A DNA stretch of 36,854 nt, from contig JAKRWE010000010.1 of NCBI GenBank assembly GCA_024712425.1, forward strand, positions 1-36,854, written 5' to 3'. Made by a program: the position numbers and the translations under genes. The notes beneath the pieces are model-generated. The model had not been told where the DNA came from, did no database searches, and saw only the letters and a list, made by a program, of their open reading frames with translations. Below, piece after piece: positions 26,507 through 35,046 of the stretch; positions within the stretch are counted from its first letter, which is position 1, and the number at the start of each line of letters is the position of its first letter. The stretch comes from Chromatiales bacterium. GTDB taxonomy: Bacteria > Pseudomonadota > Gammaproteobacteria > Chromatiales > Chromatiaceae.

Positions 26507-27445
26507 ATGAACACATTTGCAATCACCTTTCCCGGTCAGGGCTCCCAAGCGGTTGGCATGCTCGCCGATCTGGCCGAATCGTTTTCCGTGGTGGGCGAGA
26601 CCTTCGAAGAGGCCTCGGACGCCCTTGGCATGGATCTCTGGGCCCTGACCCAAAACGGGCCGGCGGAAGAGCTCAACCAGACCCGGAACACCCAGCCGGC
26701 GATGCTGGCAGCCGGTGTCGGCGTGTGGCGCGTATGGAATCAACAGGGTGGTGCGCGGCCTGCTGTCATGGCGGGGCACAGCCTGGGCGAATACTCGGCC
26801 CTGGTGGCCGCTGAGGCGATCGGTTTTGCAGATGCGGTCCGGCTGGTTCGCGAGCGGGGACGGTTGATGCAGGAAGCCGTGCCGCAGGGCGAGGGCGCCA
26901 TGGCGGCCATTCTGGGCCTGAGCGATGAGCAGGTTCGCGATGTCTGTGACAAGGCAGCGCAGGGCGAGGTTGCCGAGGCGGTCAACTTCAACTCGCCCGG
27001 CCAGGTGGTGGTTGCCGGTAGCGCCGCCGCTATTGCACGCGCGGTCGACCTGGCCAAGGAGGCCGGGGCCAAACGTGCCTTGATGCTGGATGTCAGCGTG
27101 CCTTCGCACTGTGCCCTGATGCGTGACGCGGCCGATGAACTGTACCGGGTAATGCAGAATGTGGAGATGCAGGTGCCAAAGATTCCCGTCATCCACAACG
27201 TCAACGTGGCCGTTGCCGGCGATGTCGGTGAGATCCGCGAACTGCTCAAGCAGCAGCTGTACAGCCCGGTGCGCTGGGTCGAGACCGTTCAGGCGATGGC
27301 CGGGCAGGGCGTCTCAACATTGGTGGAGGCCGGCCCCGGCAAGGTGCTGACCGGGCTGGGCAAACGCATAGACAGATCACTGGCCGGCCTGGCGGTATTC
27401 GACGGCCCATCGTTGGAAAAAGCATTGGAGACGATCAATGGCTGA
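26507..27445 (+). CDS. fabD: Malonyl-CoA:ACP transacylase
   Basis: 312 aa; FPGQGSQAVGM, MAGHSLGEYSALVAAEAI, VNFNSPGQVVVAG. Confidence 0.98.
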   Translation: MNTFAITFPGQGSQAVGMLADLAESFSVVGETFEEASDALGMDLWALTQNGPAEELNQTRNTQPAMLAAGVGVWRVWNQQGGARPAVMAGHSLGEYSALVAAEAIGFADAVRLVRERGRLMQEAVPQGEGAMAAILGLSDEQVRDVCDKAAQGEVAEAVNFNSPGQVVVAGSAAAIARAVDLAKEAGAKRALMLDVSVPSHCALMRDAADELYRVMQNVEMQVPKIPVIHNVNVAVAGDVGEIRELLKQQLYSPVRWVETVQAMAGQGVSTLVEAGPGKVLTGLGKRIDRSLAGLAVFDGPSLEKALETING

Positions 27446-28178
27446 ACAGACAGTAGCGCTGGTCACCGGTGCAAGCCGCGGTATCGGCAAGGCGATTGCC
27501 GAGGCCCTGGGCGCACAGGGAATGACCGTTATCGGTACGGCGACCTCGGATGCGGGCGCCGAGGCCATCACCGAGTCACTGAAGGCGGCCGGTATCACGG
27601 GCAAGGGCATGTGCCTGAATGTTGCCGACGACGCCTCGGTCGATTCGGTGATCAAGGCCATTGGCGATGAATTCGGGACCACCACGGTGCTGGTGAACAA
27701 TGCCGGCATCACCCGTGACAATCTGCTGATGCGCATGAAGCCGGATGAGTGGGACGCAGTGATCAATACCAACCTGAGTTCGCTGTACCGCGTGTGCAAG
27801 GCCTGTCTGCGACCGATGATGAAGGCCAAGACCGGCAGGATCGTCAACATCGCTTCGGTGGTTGGCGTCAGCGGCAATGCCGGCCAGACCAACTATGCGG
27901 CGGCTAAGGCCGGGATGATCGGGTTTACAAAGTCACTGGCACAGGAAATCGGCTCGCGTGGTATCACGGTCAACGCGGTGGCGCCCGGATTCATCGATAC
28001 CGACATGACCCGCGAGCTGCCGGACGCACGGCGCGAGGCGCTGTTGTCATCCATCCCGCTGGCACGTCTTGGCAAACCGGAGGAGATCGCCGCCGCAGTG
28101 GCATTTCTCGCCTCGGATGCGGCCGGCTACATCACCGGCGAGACGATTCATGTCAACGGCGGCATGTACATGACTTGA
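27438..28178 (+). CDS. fabG: 3-oxoacyl-ACP reductase
   Basis: 246 aa SDR; LVTGASRGIGKAIAEAL, NNAGITRDNLLMRMK, YAAAKAGMIGFTKSLAQE. Confidence 0.98.
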   Translation: MAEQTVALVTGASRGIGKAIAEALGAQGMTVIGTATSDAGAEAITESLKAAGITGKGMCLNVADDASVDSVIKAIGDEFGTTTVLVNNAGITRDNLLMRMKPDEWDAVINTNLSSLYRVCKACLRPMMKAKTGRIVNIASVVGVSGNAGQTNYAAAKAGMIGFTKSLAQEIGSRGITVNAVAPGFIDTDMTRELPDARREALLSSIPLARLGKPEEIAAAVAFLASDAAGYITGETIHVNGGMYMT

Positions 28179-28282
28179 AGAAGTCGGCGTAACCAATTGT
28201 TATATATTATTTCATTAACCATTGCCGGATTGTCAAATCCCCTATGACAGCGGGCGATTTGCACATACAATACGGCCTCATC

Positions 28283-28308
28283 GCGTGAATACTGACTCAC
28301 GCATTTTT
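28283..28308 (+). promoter_or_regulatory. Terminator/attenuator-like hairpin in the acpP leader
   Basis: GCGTGA-ATACTGAC-TCACGC then ATTTTT, followed directly by GGAGG SD and acpP ATG at 28325. Confidence 0.55.
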
Positions 28309-28324
28309 GGAGGAATCAACCAAA

Positions 28325-28558
28325 ATGAGCACTATCGAAGAACGCGTCAAGAAAATCGTTGTCGAGCAACTGGGTGTAAAAGAAGACGAGGTCAACAACG
28401 AGTCCTCTTTTGTCGATGATCTGGGCGCGGACTCTCTGGATACCGTTGAACTGGTCATGGCCCTGGAAGAGGAATTCGAGACCGAGATTCCCGATGAAGA
28501 GGCGGAAAAGATCACGACCGTTCAACAGGCGATTGATTACGTCAACGCCCACAGCTGA
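28325..28558 (+). CDS. acpP: Acyl carrier protein
   Basis: [80 protein letters not shown] attachment site. Confidence 0.99.
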   Translation: MSTIEERVKKIVVEQLGVKEDEVNNESSFVDDLGADSLDTVELVMALEEEFETEIPDEEAEKITTVQQAIDYVNAHS

Positions 28559-28579
28559 GTTACACGCTCAGTACCATTG

Positions 28580-28626
28580 AAGGCTGTTACCGGGCGCACG
28601 GTGCTTCCGGTACGGCCTTTTGATTT
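28580..28626 (+). terminator. Rho-independent terminator between acpP and fabF
   Basis: AAGGCTGTTACCGG ... CCGGTACGGCCTT stem followed by TTTTGATTT. Confidence 0.8.
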
Positions 28627-28656
28627 AAGCATGATCGTCACGAGGCCTGTCCCCTG

Positions 28657-29913
28657 ATGTCTGGTTTTGCAAATGAAAGAAGAGTGGTCGTAACCGGCCT
28701 GGGTCTTATCTCTCCTGTTGGCCAGGATGTGGCCTCGGGCTGGGAGAATATCCTTGCCGGCAAGAGCGGCATCCAGCCCATCACTCATTTTGAGATCGAG
28801 CCTTTCAGCGTCCACTTCGGTGGGCCTATCTACGGGTTCGATGTCGAGAAATACATCACCAAGAAAGAAGCCCGCAAGATGGATGCCTTCATCCATTACG
28901 GCATCGCCGCGGGTATACAGGCGATCCAGGACAGCGGTCTCGAGATCACCGACGAGAACCGTCGGCGCATCGGTGTGGCGATCGGCTCCGGTATCGGTGG
29001 TATCACAGGTATCGAAAACAGCTACGGTGCCTATCTGAAAGGCGGTCCGCGCAAGATTTCGCCCTTCTTCGTGCCGGCCAATATCATCAACATGGTCGCG
29101 GGTAATCTGTCGATCATGTATGGCCTGAAGGGGCCGAATATCTCCATCGTCTCCGCGTGCAGCACGGGCGCGCACAATATCGGTGACGCGATGCGCATGA
29201 TCCAGTACGGCACCGTGGACGTCATGGTGGCCGGTGGTGCCGAGATGGCCACCTCGCCGGTAGGCCTTGGTGGTTTCGCCGCGGCTCGCGCACTGTCCAC
29301 CCGTAACGATGACCCGCAGGCGGCCAGTCGCCCCTGGGATCGTGATCGTGACGGTTTCGTGCTCAGTGATGGCGCCGGCGTGGTAATGATTGAGGAACTG
29401 GAGCACGCCAAGGCGCGTGGCGCGACCATCTACGCCGAACTGGTGGGGTCCGCGATGAACTCCGACGCCTATCACATGACCTCCCCGTCGCCTGGCGGCG
29501 AGGGCGCGGCCGAGTGCATGCAACTGGCGCTCGAGGATGCCGGCATCAATCCTGAAGAGGTCGACTACATCAACGCCCACGGTACTTCGACGCCGGCAGG
29601 CGACGTGGCCGAGACCAACGCGGTCAAAAAGGCGTTTGGCGACCACGCCTACAAGCTGGCGGTCAGCTCGACCAAGTCCATGACCGGTCACATGCTGGGC
29701 GCGGCCGGTGGCGCCGAGGCGCTGTTTACCGTACTGGCCATCCGTGACCAGGTCATGCCGCCGACCATCAACCTGGACAATCCCGACGAGCAGTGTGACC
29801 TCGATTATGTCCCACACACCGCGCGTGAGACAGAGATCAATGCGGCCATGTCCAATTCGTTCGGCTTTGGTGGAACCAACGGGACCCTGGTGTTCCGTCG
29901 TTACACCGGCTGA
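28657..29913 (+). CDS. fabF: 3-oxoacyl-ACP synthase II
   Basis: 418 aa; [65 protein letters not shown]. Confidence 0.98.
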   Translation: MSGFANERRVVVTGLGLISPVGQDVASGWENILAGKSGIQPITHFEIEPFSVHFGGPIYGFDVEKYITKKEARKMDAFIHYGIAAGIQAIQDSGLEITDENRRRIGVAIGSGIGGITGIENSYGAYLKGGPRKISPFFVPANIINMVAGNLSIMYGLKGPNISIVSACSTGAHNIGDAMRMIQYGTVDVMVAGGAEMATSPVGLGGFAAARALSTRNDDPQAASRPWDRDRDGFVLSDGAGVVMIEELEHAKARGATIYAELVGSAMNSDAYHMTSPSPGGEGAAECMQLALEDAGINPEEVDYINAHGTSTPAGDVAETNAVKKAFGDHAYKLAVSSTKSMTGHMLGAAGGAEALFTVLAIRDQVMPPTINLDNPDEQCDLDYVPHTARETEINAAMSNSFGFGGTNGTLVFRRYTG

Positions 29914-29923
29914 TTGAGCCGCA

Positions 29924-30775
29924 ATGCCGGCCCGCGCCTTCCTGAACGGTAAGCCGGCGACCGGCACGCTGTTCCGGGACAGGGCATGCCAGTTCGGTGA
30001 CGGCCTGTTCGAGACCCTGGCGGTTCGCAACGGAACCCCCTGCCTGTGGGGCCTGCACATGCAGCGTCTTGAACGGGGATGCGAACGGCTGGGCCTGCCG
30101 CCGGTGGATCGCGATCTGTTGTTCAACGAGGCCCAGGCCGCGTGCGCGAATCTCGAGCGGGGAGCACTCAAGATCGTTGTCAGCGCCGGTCCGTCACAGC
30201 GGGGCTATGCCCGGCCCCAGCCACTGACGCCCACTCGCTGGATCGCCTGTGAGGCTACGCAGGCAGTGCCCGGCTGTTCACGCGCGGATGGGCTGCGGGT
30301 ACAGGAATGCACCATTCGCCTGGGCGCACAGCCGTATCTGGCGGGTATCAAGCATCTCAACCGGCTGGAACAGGTGCTGGCCCGGGCCGAGCTTGCAGAC
30401 GGTATGGATGAGGGGCTGCTGTACGACCAATCCGGATCCCCCGTCGAGGGCATCGCCAGCAATCTGCTGGTCCGCACCCCCACCCGCACCCGCTACGTGA
30501 CACCGGCACTGGATGGCTGTGGCGTGGCCGGTACGGTCAGGCAGCTGCTGATCGATCGGGCGGAGGTTCTGGATCATCCCCTCGAGGTCCGGCAGATCCA
30601 GCGCGAAGAGTTGTTCGGGGCAGAGGGCCTGTTCATGATCAACGCGTTGATGGGCATCCAGCCGGTTGCGCAACTCGGTGGGCACTGTTTCCCGCAGCGG
30701 ACGCGGCCACCGGCACTGGAGTGGCTGCACCGGGCCTGCTTTACTTTTTCGGGGGATATCGCGTGCAACGCCTGA
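29924..30775 (+). CDS. pabC: Aminodeoxychorismate lyase
   Basis: 283 aa class IV aminotransferase; DRACQFGDGLFETLAVRNG, GIKHLNRLEQVLARAE, SPVEGIASNLLV; between fabF and mltG. Confidence 0.93.
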   Translation: MPARAFLNGKPATGTLFRDRACQFGDGLFETLAVRNGTPCLWGLHMQRLERGCERLGLPPVDRDLLFNEAQAACANLERGALKIVVSAGPSQRGYARPQPLTPTRWIACEATQAVPGCSRADGLRVQECTIRLGAQPYLAGIKHLNRLEQVLARAELADGMDEGLLYDQSGSPVEGIASNLLVRTPTRTRYVTPALDGCGVAGTVRQLLIDRAEVLDHPLEVRQIQREELFGAEGLFMINALMGIQPVAQLGGHCFPQRTRPPALEWLHRACFTFSGDIACNA

Positions 30776-31758
30776 TCGGTCTGGTCATCCTGCTCGCAAG
30801 CCTCGCCCTGGGCTGGTTCTGGATGGGATACCAGACCTTCCTCGAAACGCCACTGCATGTGCCGGCGCAGGGTCTGGTGCTGCAGGTGGACAAGGGGACC
30901 AACTTGCGCCAGCTGGCGCACCGCCTGACGCAGCAGGGGGTCCTGCAGAATGGCGATATGCTCTACTGGCACGCCCGCTGGTACGATCAGGCCCGGCGTA
31001 TCCGTGCCGGCGAGTTCCTCGTGCCGCCGGGCACCACGCCAGCGGGGCTGCTAGATATCCTGATCGCCGGCAAGACCATCGCCTACCGGCTTACCCTGGT
31101 GGAGGGGTGGAACTTCCGACAGGTGTTGCAGGCGGTGCGCAACGACCCGGTTCTGGAACACACCCTGGACACCATGGAACCGAAGGCGGTCATGGCCAGG
31201 CTGGGCTTTCCGGGGATCGATCCCGAGGGGCGTTTCTTTCCCGACACCTATGTCTTCCCACGCGGCACCACGGATGTCGGCTTCCTGCAGCGGGCCTATC
31301 ACCGCATGCAGCGGAAACTGACCCAGGCCTGGGCCGACAGGGCCCCGGATGTCGCGGTCAAGACACCCTACGAAGCCCTGATCCTGGCCTCCATCGTGGA
31401 GAAGGAGACCGGCGTACCAGAGGGGCGGGCGCAGATCGCCGGGGTCTTCTCCCGCCGTCTGAAACGGGGCATGAAACTGCAGACCGACCCGACCGTCATC
31501 TACGGCATGGGCGATCGCTATCAGGGCAATATCCGGCGCAGCGACCTGCGCGAGGACACACGATACAATACCTATGTGCATACCGGCCTGCCGCCGACCC
31601 CGATCTGCATGCCCGGGCGCGAGGCCATCGATGCGGCCCTGCACCCCGCGCCCGGGAAGGCACTGTATTTCGTCGCCAATGGTGGCGGGCGGCATGTCTT
31701 TTCCGATACGCTCGAGCAGCACAATGCCGCTGTCCGGAAATATCAACTCAAGCGGTAG
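30763..31758 (+). CDS. mltG: Endolytic murein transglycosylase MltG
   Basis: EGRFFPDTYVFPRGTTDVGFLQRAYHRMQ, LILASIVEKETGVPEGRAQIAGVFSRRLKRGMKLQTDPTVIYG, GLPPTPICMPGREAIDAALHP; likely GTG start at 30763. Confidence 0.95.
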   Translation: MQRLIGLVILLASLALGWFWMGYQTFLETPLHVPAQGLVLQVDKGTNLRQLAHRLTQQGVLQNGDMLYWHARWYDQARRIRAGEFLVPPGTTPAGLLDILIAGKTIAYRLTLVEGWNFRQVLQAVRNDPVLEHTLDTMEPKAVMARLGFPGIDPEGRFFPDTYVFPRGTTDVGFLQRAYHRMQRKLTQAWADRAPDVAVKTPYEALILASIVEKETGVPEGRAQIAGVFSRRLKRGMKLQTDPTVIYGMGDRYQGNIRRSDLREDTRYNTYVHTGLPPTPICMPGREAIDAALHPAPGKALYFVANGGGRHVFSDTLEQHNAAVRKYQLKR

Positions 31759-31767
31759 ACAGGCTAT

Positions 31768-32403
31768 ATGACACAGGGCGCATTCATCACCATCGAGGGC
31801 ATAGAGGGGGCCGGCAAGACCACCTGCATGCAGGTGCTGGCGGACCGGATCGAGGCGCACGGCATTCCGCTGCTACAGACCCGGGAGCCGGGTGGCACCG
31901 CCCTGGGAGAGGATCTGCGCGAACTGCTGCTGGGGCACCGGCATACCGGCATGGCAGACGATACCGAATTGCTGTTGATGTTCGCGGCGCGGGCGGAACA
32001 CATCCAGCGCCGGATACAGCCGGCCCTCGATCAGGGGCAATGGGTCCTGTGCGACCGCTTTACCGATGCCACCTATGCCTACCAGGGGGCCGGCAGAGAC
32101 ATCCCGGGCGAGCGCATCGCCATTCTGGAGCAATGGGTGCAGGGAGCGCTTCGGCCCGAATTGACCATCGTGATGGATCTGCCCGTCGCGCAGGGGCTGG
32201 AGCGGGCCGGGAAACGCTCGACCCCGGATCGTTTCGAAAGCGAGCAGGCGGCATTCTTCGAGCGTGTGCGACAGGGTTACCTGGATATCGCCCGACGGGA
32301 ACCCGGGCGCGTGCAAGTGGTGGATGCCTCGCGGGGCCTGGAGGAGGTAACGGCCGGCATAGCGCAGGTGATCGATGATTTTATCGGGGCGCGCAATGGG
32401 TGA
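31768..32403 (+). CDS. tmk: Thymidylate kinase
   Basis: FITIEGIEGAGKTTCMQVLADRI, LQTREPGGTALGEDLRELLL, DRFTDATYAYQGAGR. Confidence 0.97.
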   Translation: MTQGAFITIEGIEGAGKTTCMQVLADRIEAHGIPLLQTREPGGTALGEDLRELLLGHRHTGMADDTELLLMFAARAEHIQRRIQPALDQGQWVLCDRFTDATYAYQGAGRDIPGERIAILEQWVQGALRPELTIVMDLPVAQGLERAGKRSTPDRFESEQAAFFERVRQGYLDIARREPGRVQVVDASRGLEEVTAGIAQVIDDFIGARNG

Positions 32404-33415
32404 GTTCGACGACACCAACGCGCTGCCGGCGGCCTTGCCCTGGCATGTACGGGAATGGCAGCGTATCGGGCGGATGCTGTCCGATGATCGCCTGCCGCAT
32501 GCGCTGTTGCTGAGCGGTCCCCGGGGTGTGGGCAAGACGCTGTTCGCCCGTCGTCTCGCAGCCGCCCTGGTATGTGGAGACGAAAATGCCCAGGCACGCC
32601 CTTGTGGCCAGTGCCAGGCCTGTCGCCTTGCCGATGTCGGCACCCATCCCGACATCCACTGGCTGGCCCCCGAGGCGGAAGGCAAGCGTCTGCGCATCGA
32701 TGCCATCCGGGATTTGATCGGGCGCAGCACCCTGACCACCCAGTCGCAGGGACGGCGGGTCTTCGTGATCGCGCCGGCGGATGCGATGAACCGCGCCGCG
32801 GCCAACGCGCTGCTTAAGACCCTCGAGGAACCGGTGCCATCGAGTTGCCTGGTGCTGGTCAGTTCCGCGCCGCACCAGCTGCCGGCCACCATCCGCAGCC
32901 GTTGTCAGACCCTGAACTTCGGGCCCGTGACGCGGGAGCAGGCGGCCTCCTGGCTGGCCTCTGTCTGTGGCGACGATGGGGGGGCGCCGGCGCTGTCCCT
33001 TGCCGGCGGAGCGCCACTGCTGGCGCAGGCGATCCTGGAGAACGGCGGGCTCGAGTGTGCCGCTGGCATCATGGGCGATATGCTGGCGCTAAAGAATCGC
33101 ACGGGGAATCCGATACTTATAGCAGGGGCATGGGCCGAGCATGGCGTTCAGGCCCTGTTGGACGAACTCAAACGTATCCTTGTCGACCTGGTGCGGCTGT
33201 CCGTATTGGCGGCGACCCCATCGCGCCTGTTTATGGCGCAGCGACAGGAAGACTTGCAAAGTCTGATGAAAAACATACACTTACAGGCATTGTTCCAGTT
33301 TATGGACGAGCTGAACCGGTTGCAGCGGCAGTTGGGCCACAATCCCAACCCGCAGATGCTGGCCGAGCGCGTCGTAAATCATTGGCTGTCTATCACAAGA
33401 CCGGAGAAGGCTTGA
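32396..33415 (+). CDS. holB: DNA polymerase III subunit delta'
   Basis: LPHALLLSGPRGVGKTLFARRLAAALVC, CGQCQACRLADVGTHPDIHWL, VFVIAPADAMNRAAANALLKTLEEP; ATG at 32396 overlaps tmk stop. Confidence 0.96.
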   Translation: MGEFDDTNALPAALPWHVREWQRIGRMLSDDRLPHALLLSGPRGVGKTLFARRLAAALVCGDENAQARPCGQCQACRLADVGTHPDIHWLAPEAEGKRLRIDAIRDLIGRSTLTTQSQGRRVFVIAPADAMNRAAANALLKTLEEPVPSSCLVLVSSAPHQLPATIRSRCQTLNFGPVTREQAASWLASVCGDDGGAPALSLAGGAPLLAQAILENGGLECAAGIMGDMLALKNRTGNPILIAGAWAEHGVQALLDELKRILVDLVRLSVLAATPSRLFMAQRQEDLQSLMKNIHLQALFQFMDELNRLQRQLGHNPNPQMLAERVVNHWLSITRPEKA

Positions 33416-33764
33416 TGGCAACCCCCGCCCGAGGCAGGGCATCCTTTCACTGACGATCAAGGACCAGAACGCGCTGTATGCCGCGTATATGCAGTTCGTG
33501 GCCAATGGCGGGCTGTTCATCCCGACCAGCAAGACCTACAAGCTGGGCGACGAGGTCTTCATGCTGCTCAGTCTGATGGAGGAGGCAGAACGCATACCGG
33601 TCGCGGGCAAGATCGTCTGGATCACCCCGGTGGGCGCCGAGGGCAACCGCGCCGCCGGCGTGGGCGTACAGTTCAGCGACCAGGACAATGGCGTTGCCCG
33701 CAACAAGATCGAAGGCTACCTGGCCGGCAAGCTGAAATCGGATCGTCCCACCCATACCATGTAG
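33415..33764 (+). pseudogene. pilZ: PilZ type IV pilus assembly protein, N-terminus frameshifted
   Basis: ATG 33415 reads MATPA, next frame PRQGILSLTIKDQNALYAAYMQFVANGGLFIPTSKTYKLGDEVFMLLSLMEEAERIPVAGKIVWITPVGAEGNRAAGVGVQF; one C added to the CCC run at 33428-33430 restores the gene. Confidence 0.92.
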
Positions 33765-33807
33765 TTGCGGATTCGCCGCGATTCGTTCACCACGCCGGAA
33801 GCTGTTC

Positions 33808-34587
33808 GTGTTCATCGATTCCCATTGCCATCTCGATCGTGTCGATCTGGGTCCCTATGAAGGGGATTTCGGGGCCATGATCCGGGCCAACCGTGACGCC
33901 GGCATCGCCCACATGTTGTGTGTATCCATCGACCTGGAGTCCTATCCCGCCATGCTGGCACAGGTCGAGCCCTTCGAGGACATCTCGGTGTCGGTGGGCG
34001 TGCACCCCTGCGATCGTGACCGGCGCGACCCCACCGTCGATGAACTGGTGGAGAAAGCGAGCCACCCTCGCAACGTGGCGATTGGCGAGACCGGGCTGGA
34101 TTATTTCCGGGCCGAAGGCGATCTCGACTGGCAGCGTCAGCGCTTCCGCACCCATATCCGGGCCGCGCACGCTGCGAACAAGCCGCTGATCATCCATACC
34201 CGTGAGGCGCGCGAGGACACGATCCGCATCCTCAGGGAGGAAGGGGCGGAGCAGGTTGGTGGGGTCATGCACTGCTTTGCCGAGACCTGGGAGATGGCCG
34301 AGGCCGCTCTCGAGTTGGGTTTCCATATCTCTTTTTCCGGCATCGTGACGTTCAAGAACGCGGCGGCGTTACGGGATGTGGCGGGCAGGGTCCCGCTGGA
34401 GCGGATGCTGATCGAAACCGATTCACCCTACCTCGCGCCCGTCCCGTTCCGGGGCAAGCCGAACGAGCCCCGGCACGTGGTGAAAGTGGCCGAGACCATC
34501 GCCGGGTTGCGCGGCGTGTCGGTCGATGAGCTGGCAAGGATCACCAGCGAGAACTTCTATCGCCTGTTTCCGGCGCATCCCGACTGA
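33808..34587 (+). CDS. TatD family metal-dependent hydrolase
   Basis: 259 aa; FIDSHCHLDRVDL, VGVHPCDRD, AIGETGLDYFRAEGD, HTREAREDTIRILREEGAEQVGGVMHCFAETWEMAEAALELGFHISFSGIVTFKNA; GTG start. Confidence 0.95.
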   Translation: MFIDSHCHLDRVDLGPYEGDFGAMIRANRDAGIAHMLCVSIDLESYPAMLAQVEPFEDISVSVGVHPCDRDRRDPTVDELVEKASHPRNVAIGETGLDYFRAEGDLDWQRQRFRTHIRAAHAANKPLIIHTREAREDTIRILREEGAEQVGGVMHCFAETWEMAEAALELGFHISFSGIVTFKNAAALRDVAGRVPLERMLIETDSPYLAPVPFRGKPNEPRHVVKVAETIAGLRGVSVDELARITSENFYRLFPAHPD

Positions 34588-34620
34588 GACAGCCGGCCGA
34601 TGGATGGCAAGGGAGCTGCC

Positions 34621-35046
34621 ATGAGTCATATCGAGATACGACCCTCCCCCTGGGCGCGCCTGTGCGCAGTTGTATTATGGCTGAAGGGACTGTTTCTGAT
34701 CGGGTGGCAGCCCACCCACTGGGGCCGGGAAATGCAGCTGCTCTGGAGCGCCGCCCTGTGGCTGTCGGCCTGGCGTACCGCTGGCATTGTCCCCGGCACC
34801 CTGTGCCTGGCAGTCGATGCCCGGGGGTGGCAGCTGAGGTCGGCGGGTCAGGTCGTGCCGCTGCTGGCGGTCCGGCCCGGCATCGTCAGTCGTCACCTGA
34901 CCAGCGGTGTGCTCATCACGCCAAACCACCGCTATGCCTTGTTGGTGTTCGGTGACAGCCTGCCACCGGATCAACACAGGCGCTTGTGCCGCCTGCTCGT
35001 CGATGGGGTGAAGCCGGTTCAGGAGGTCTCGGGGCGGGGCGTGTAA
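34621..35046 (+). CDS. YgfX-like (CptA-type) small membrane protein
   Basis: MSHIEIRPSPWARLCAVVLWLKGLFLIGWQPTHWGREMQLLWSAALWLSAWRTAG...GVLITPNHRYALLVFGDSLPPDQHRRLCRLLV; two helices plus soluble tail, next to nadB. Confidence 0.6.
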   Translation: MSHIEIRPSPWARLCAVVLWLKGLFLIGWQPTHWGREMQLLWSAALWLSAWRTAGIVPGTLCLAVDARGWQLRSAGQVVPLLAVRPGIVSRHLTSGVLITPNHRYALLVFGDSLPPDQHRRLCRLLVDGVKPVQEVSGRGV

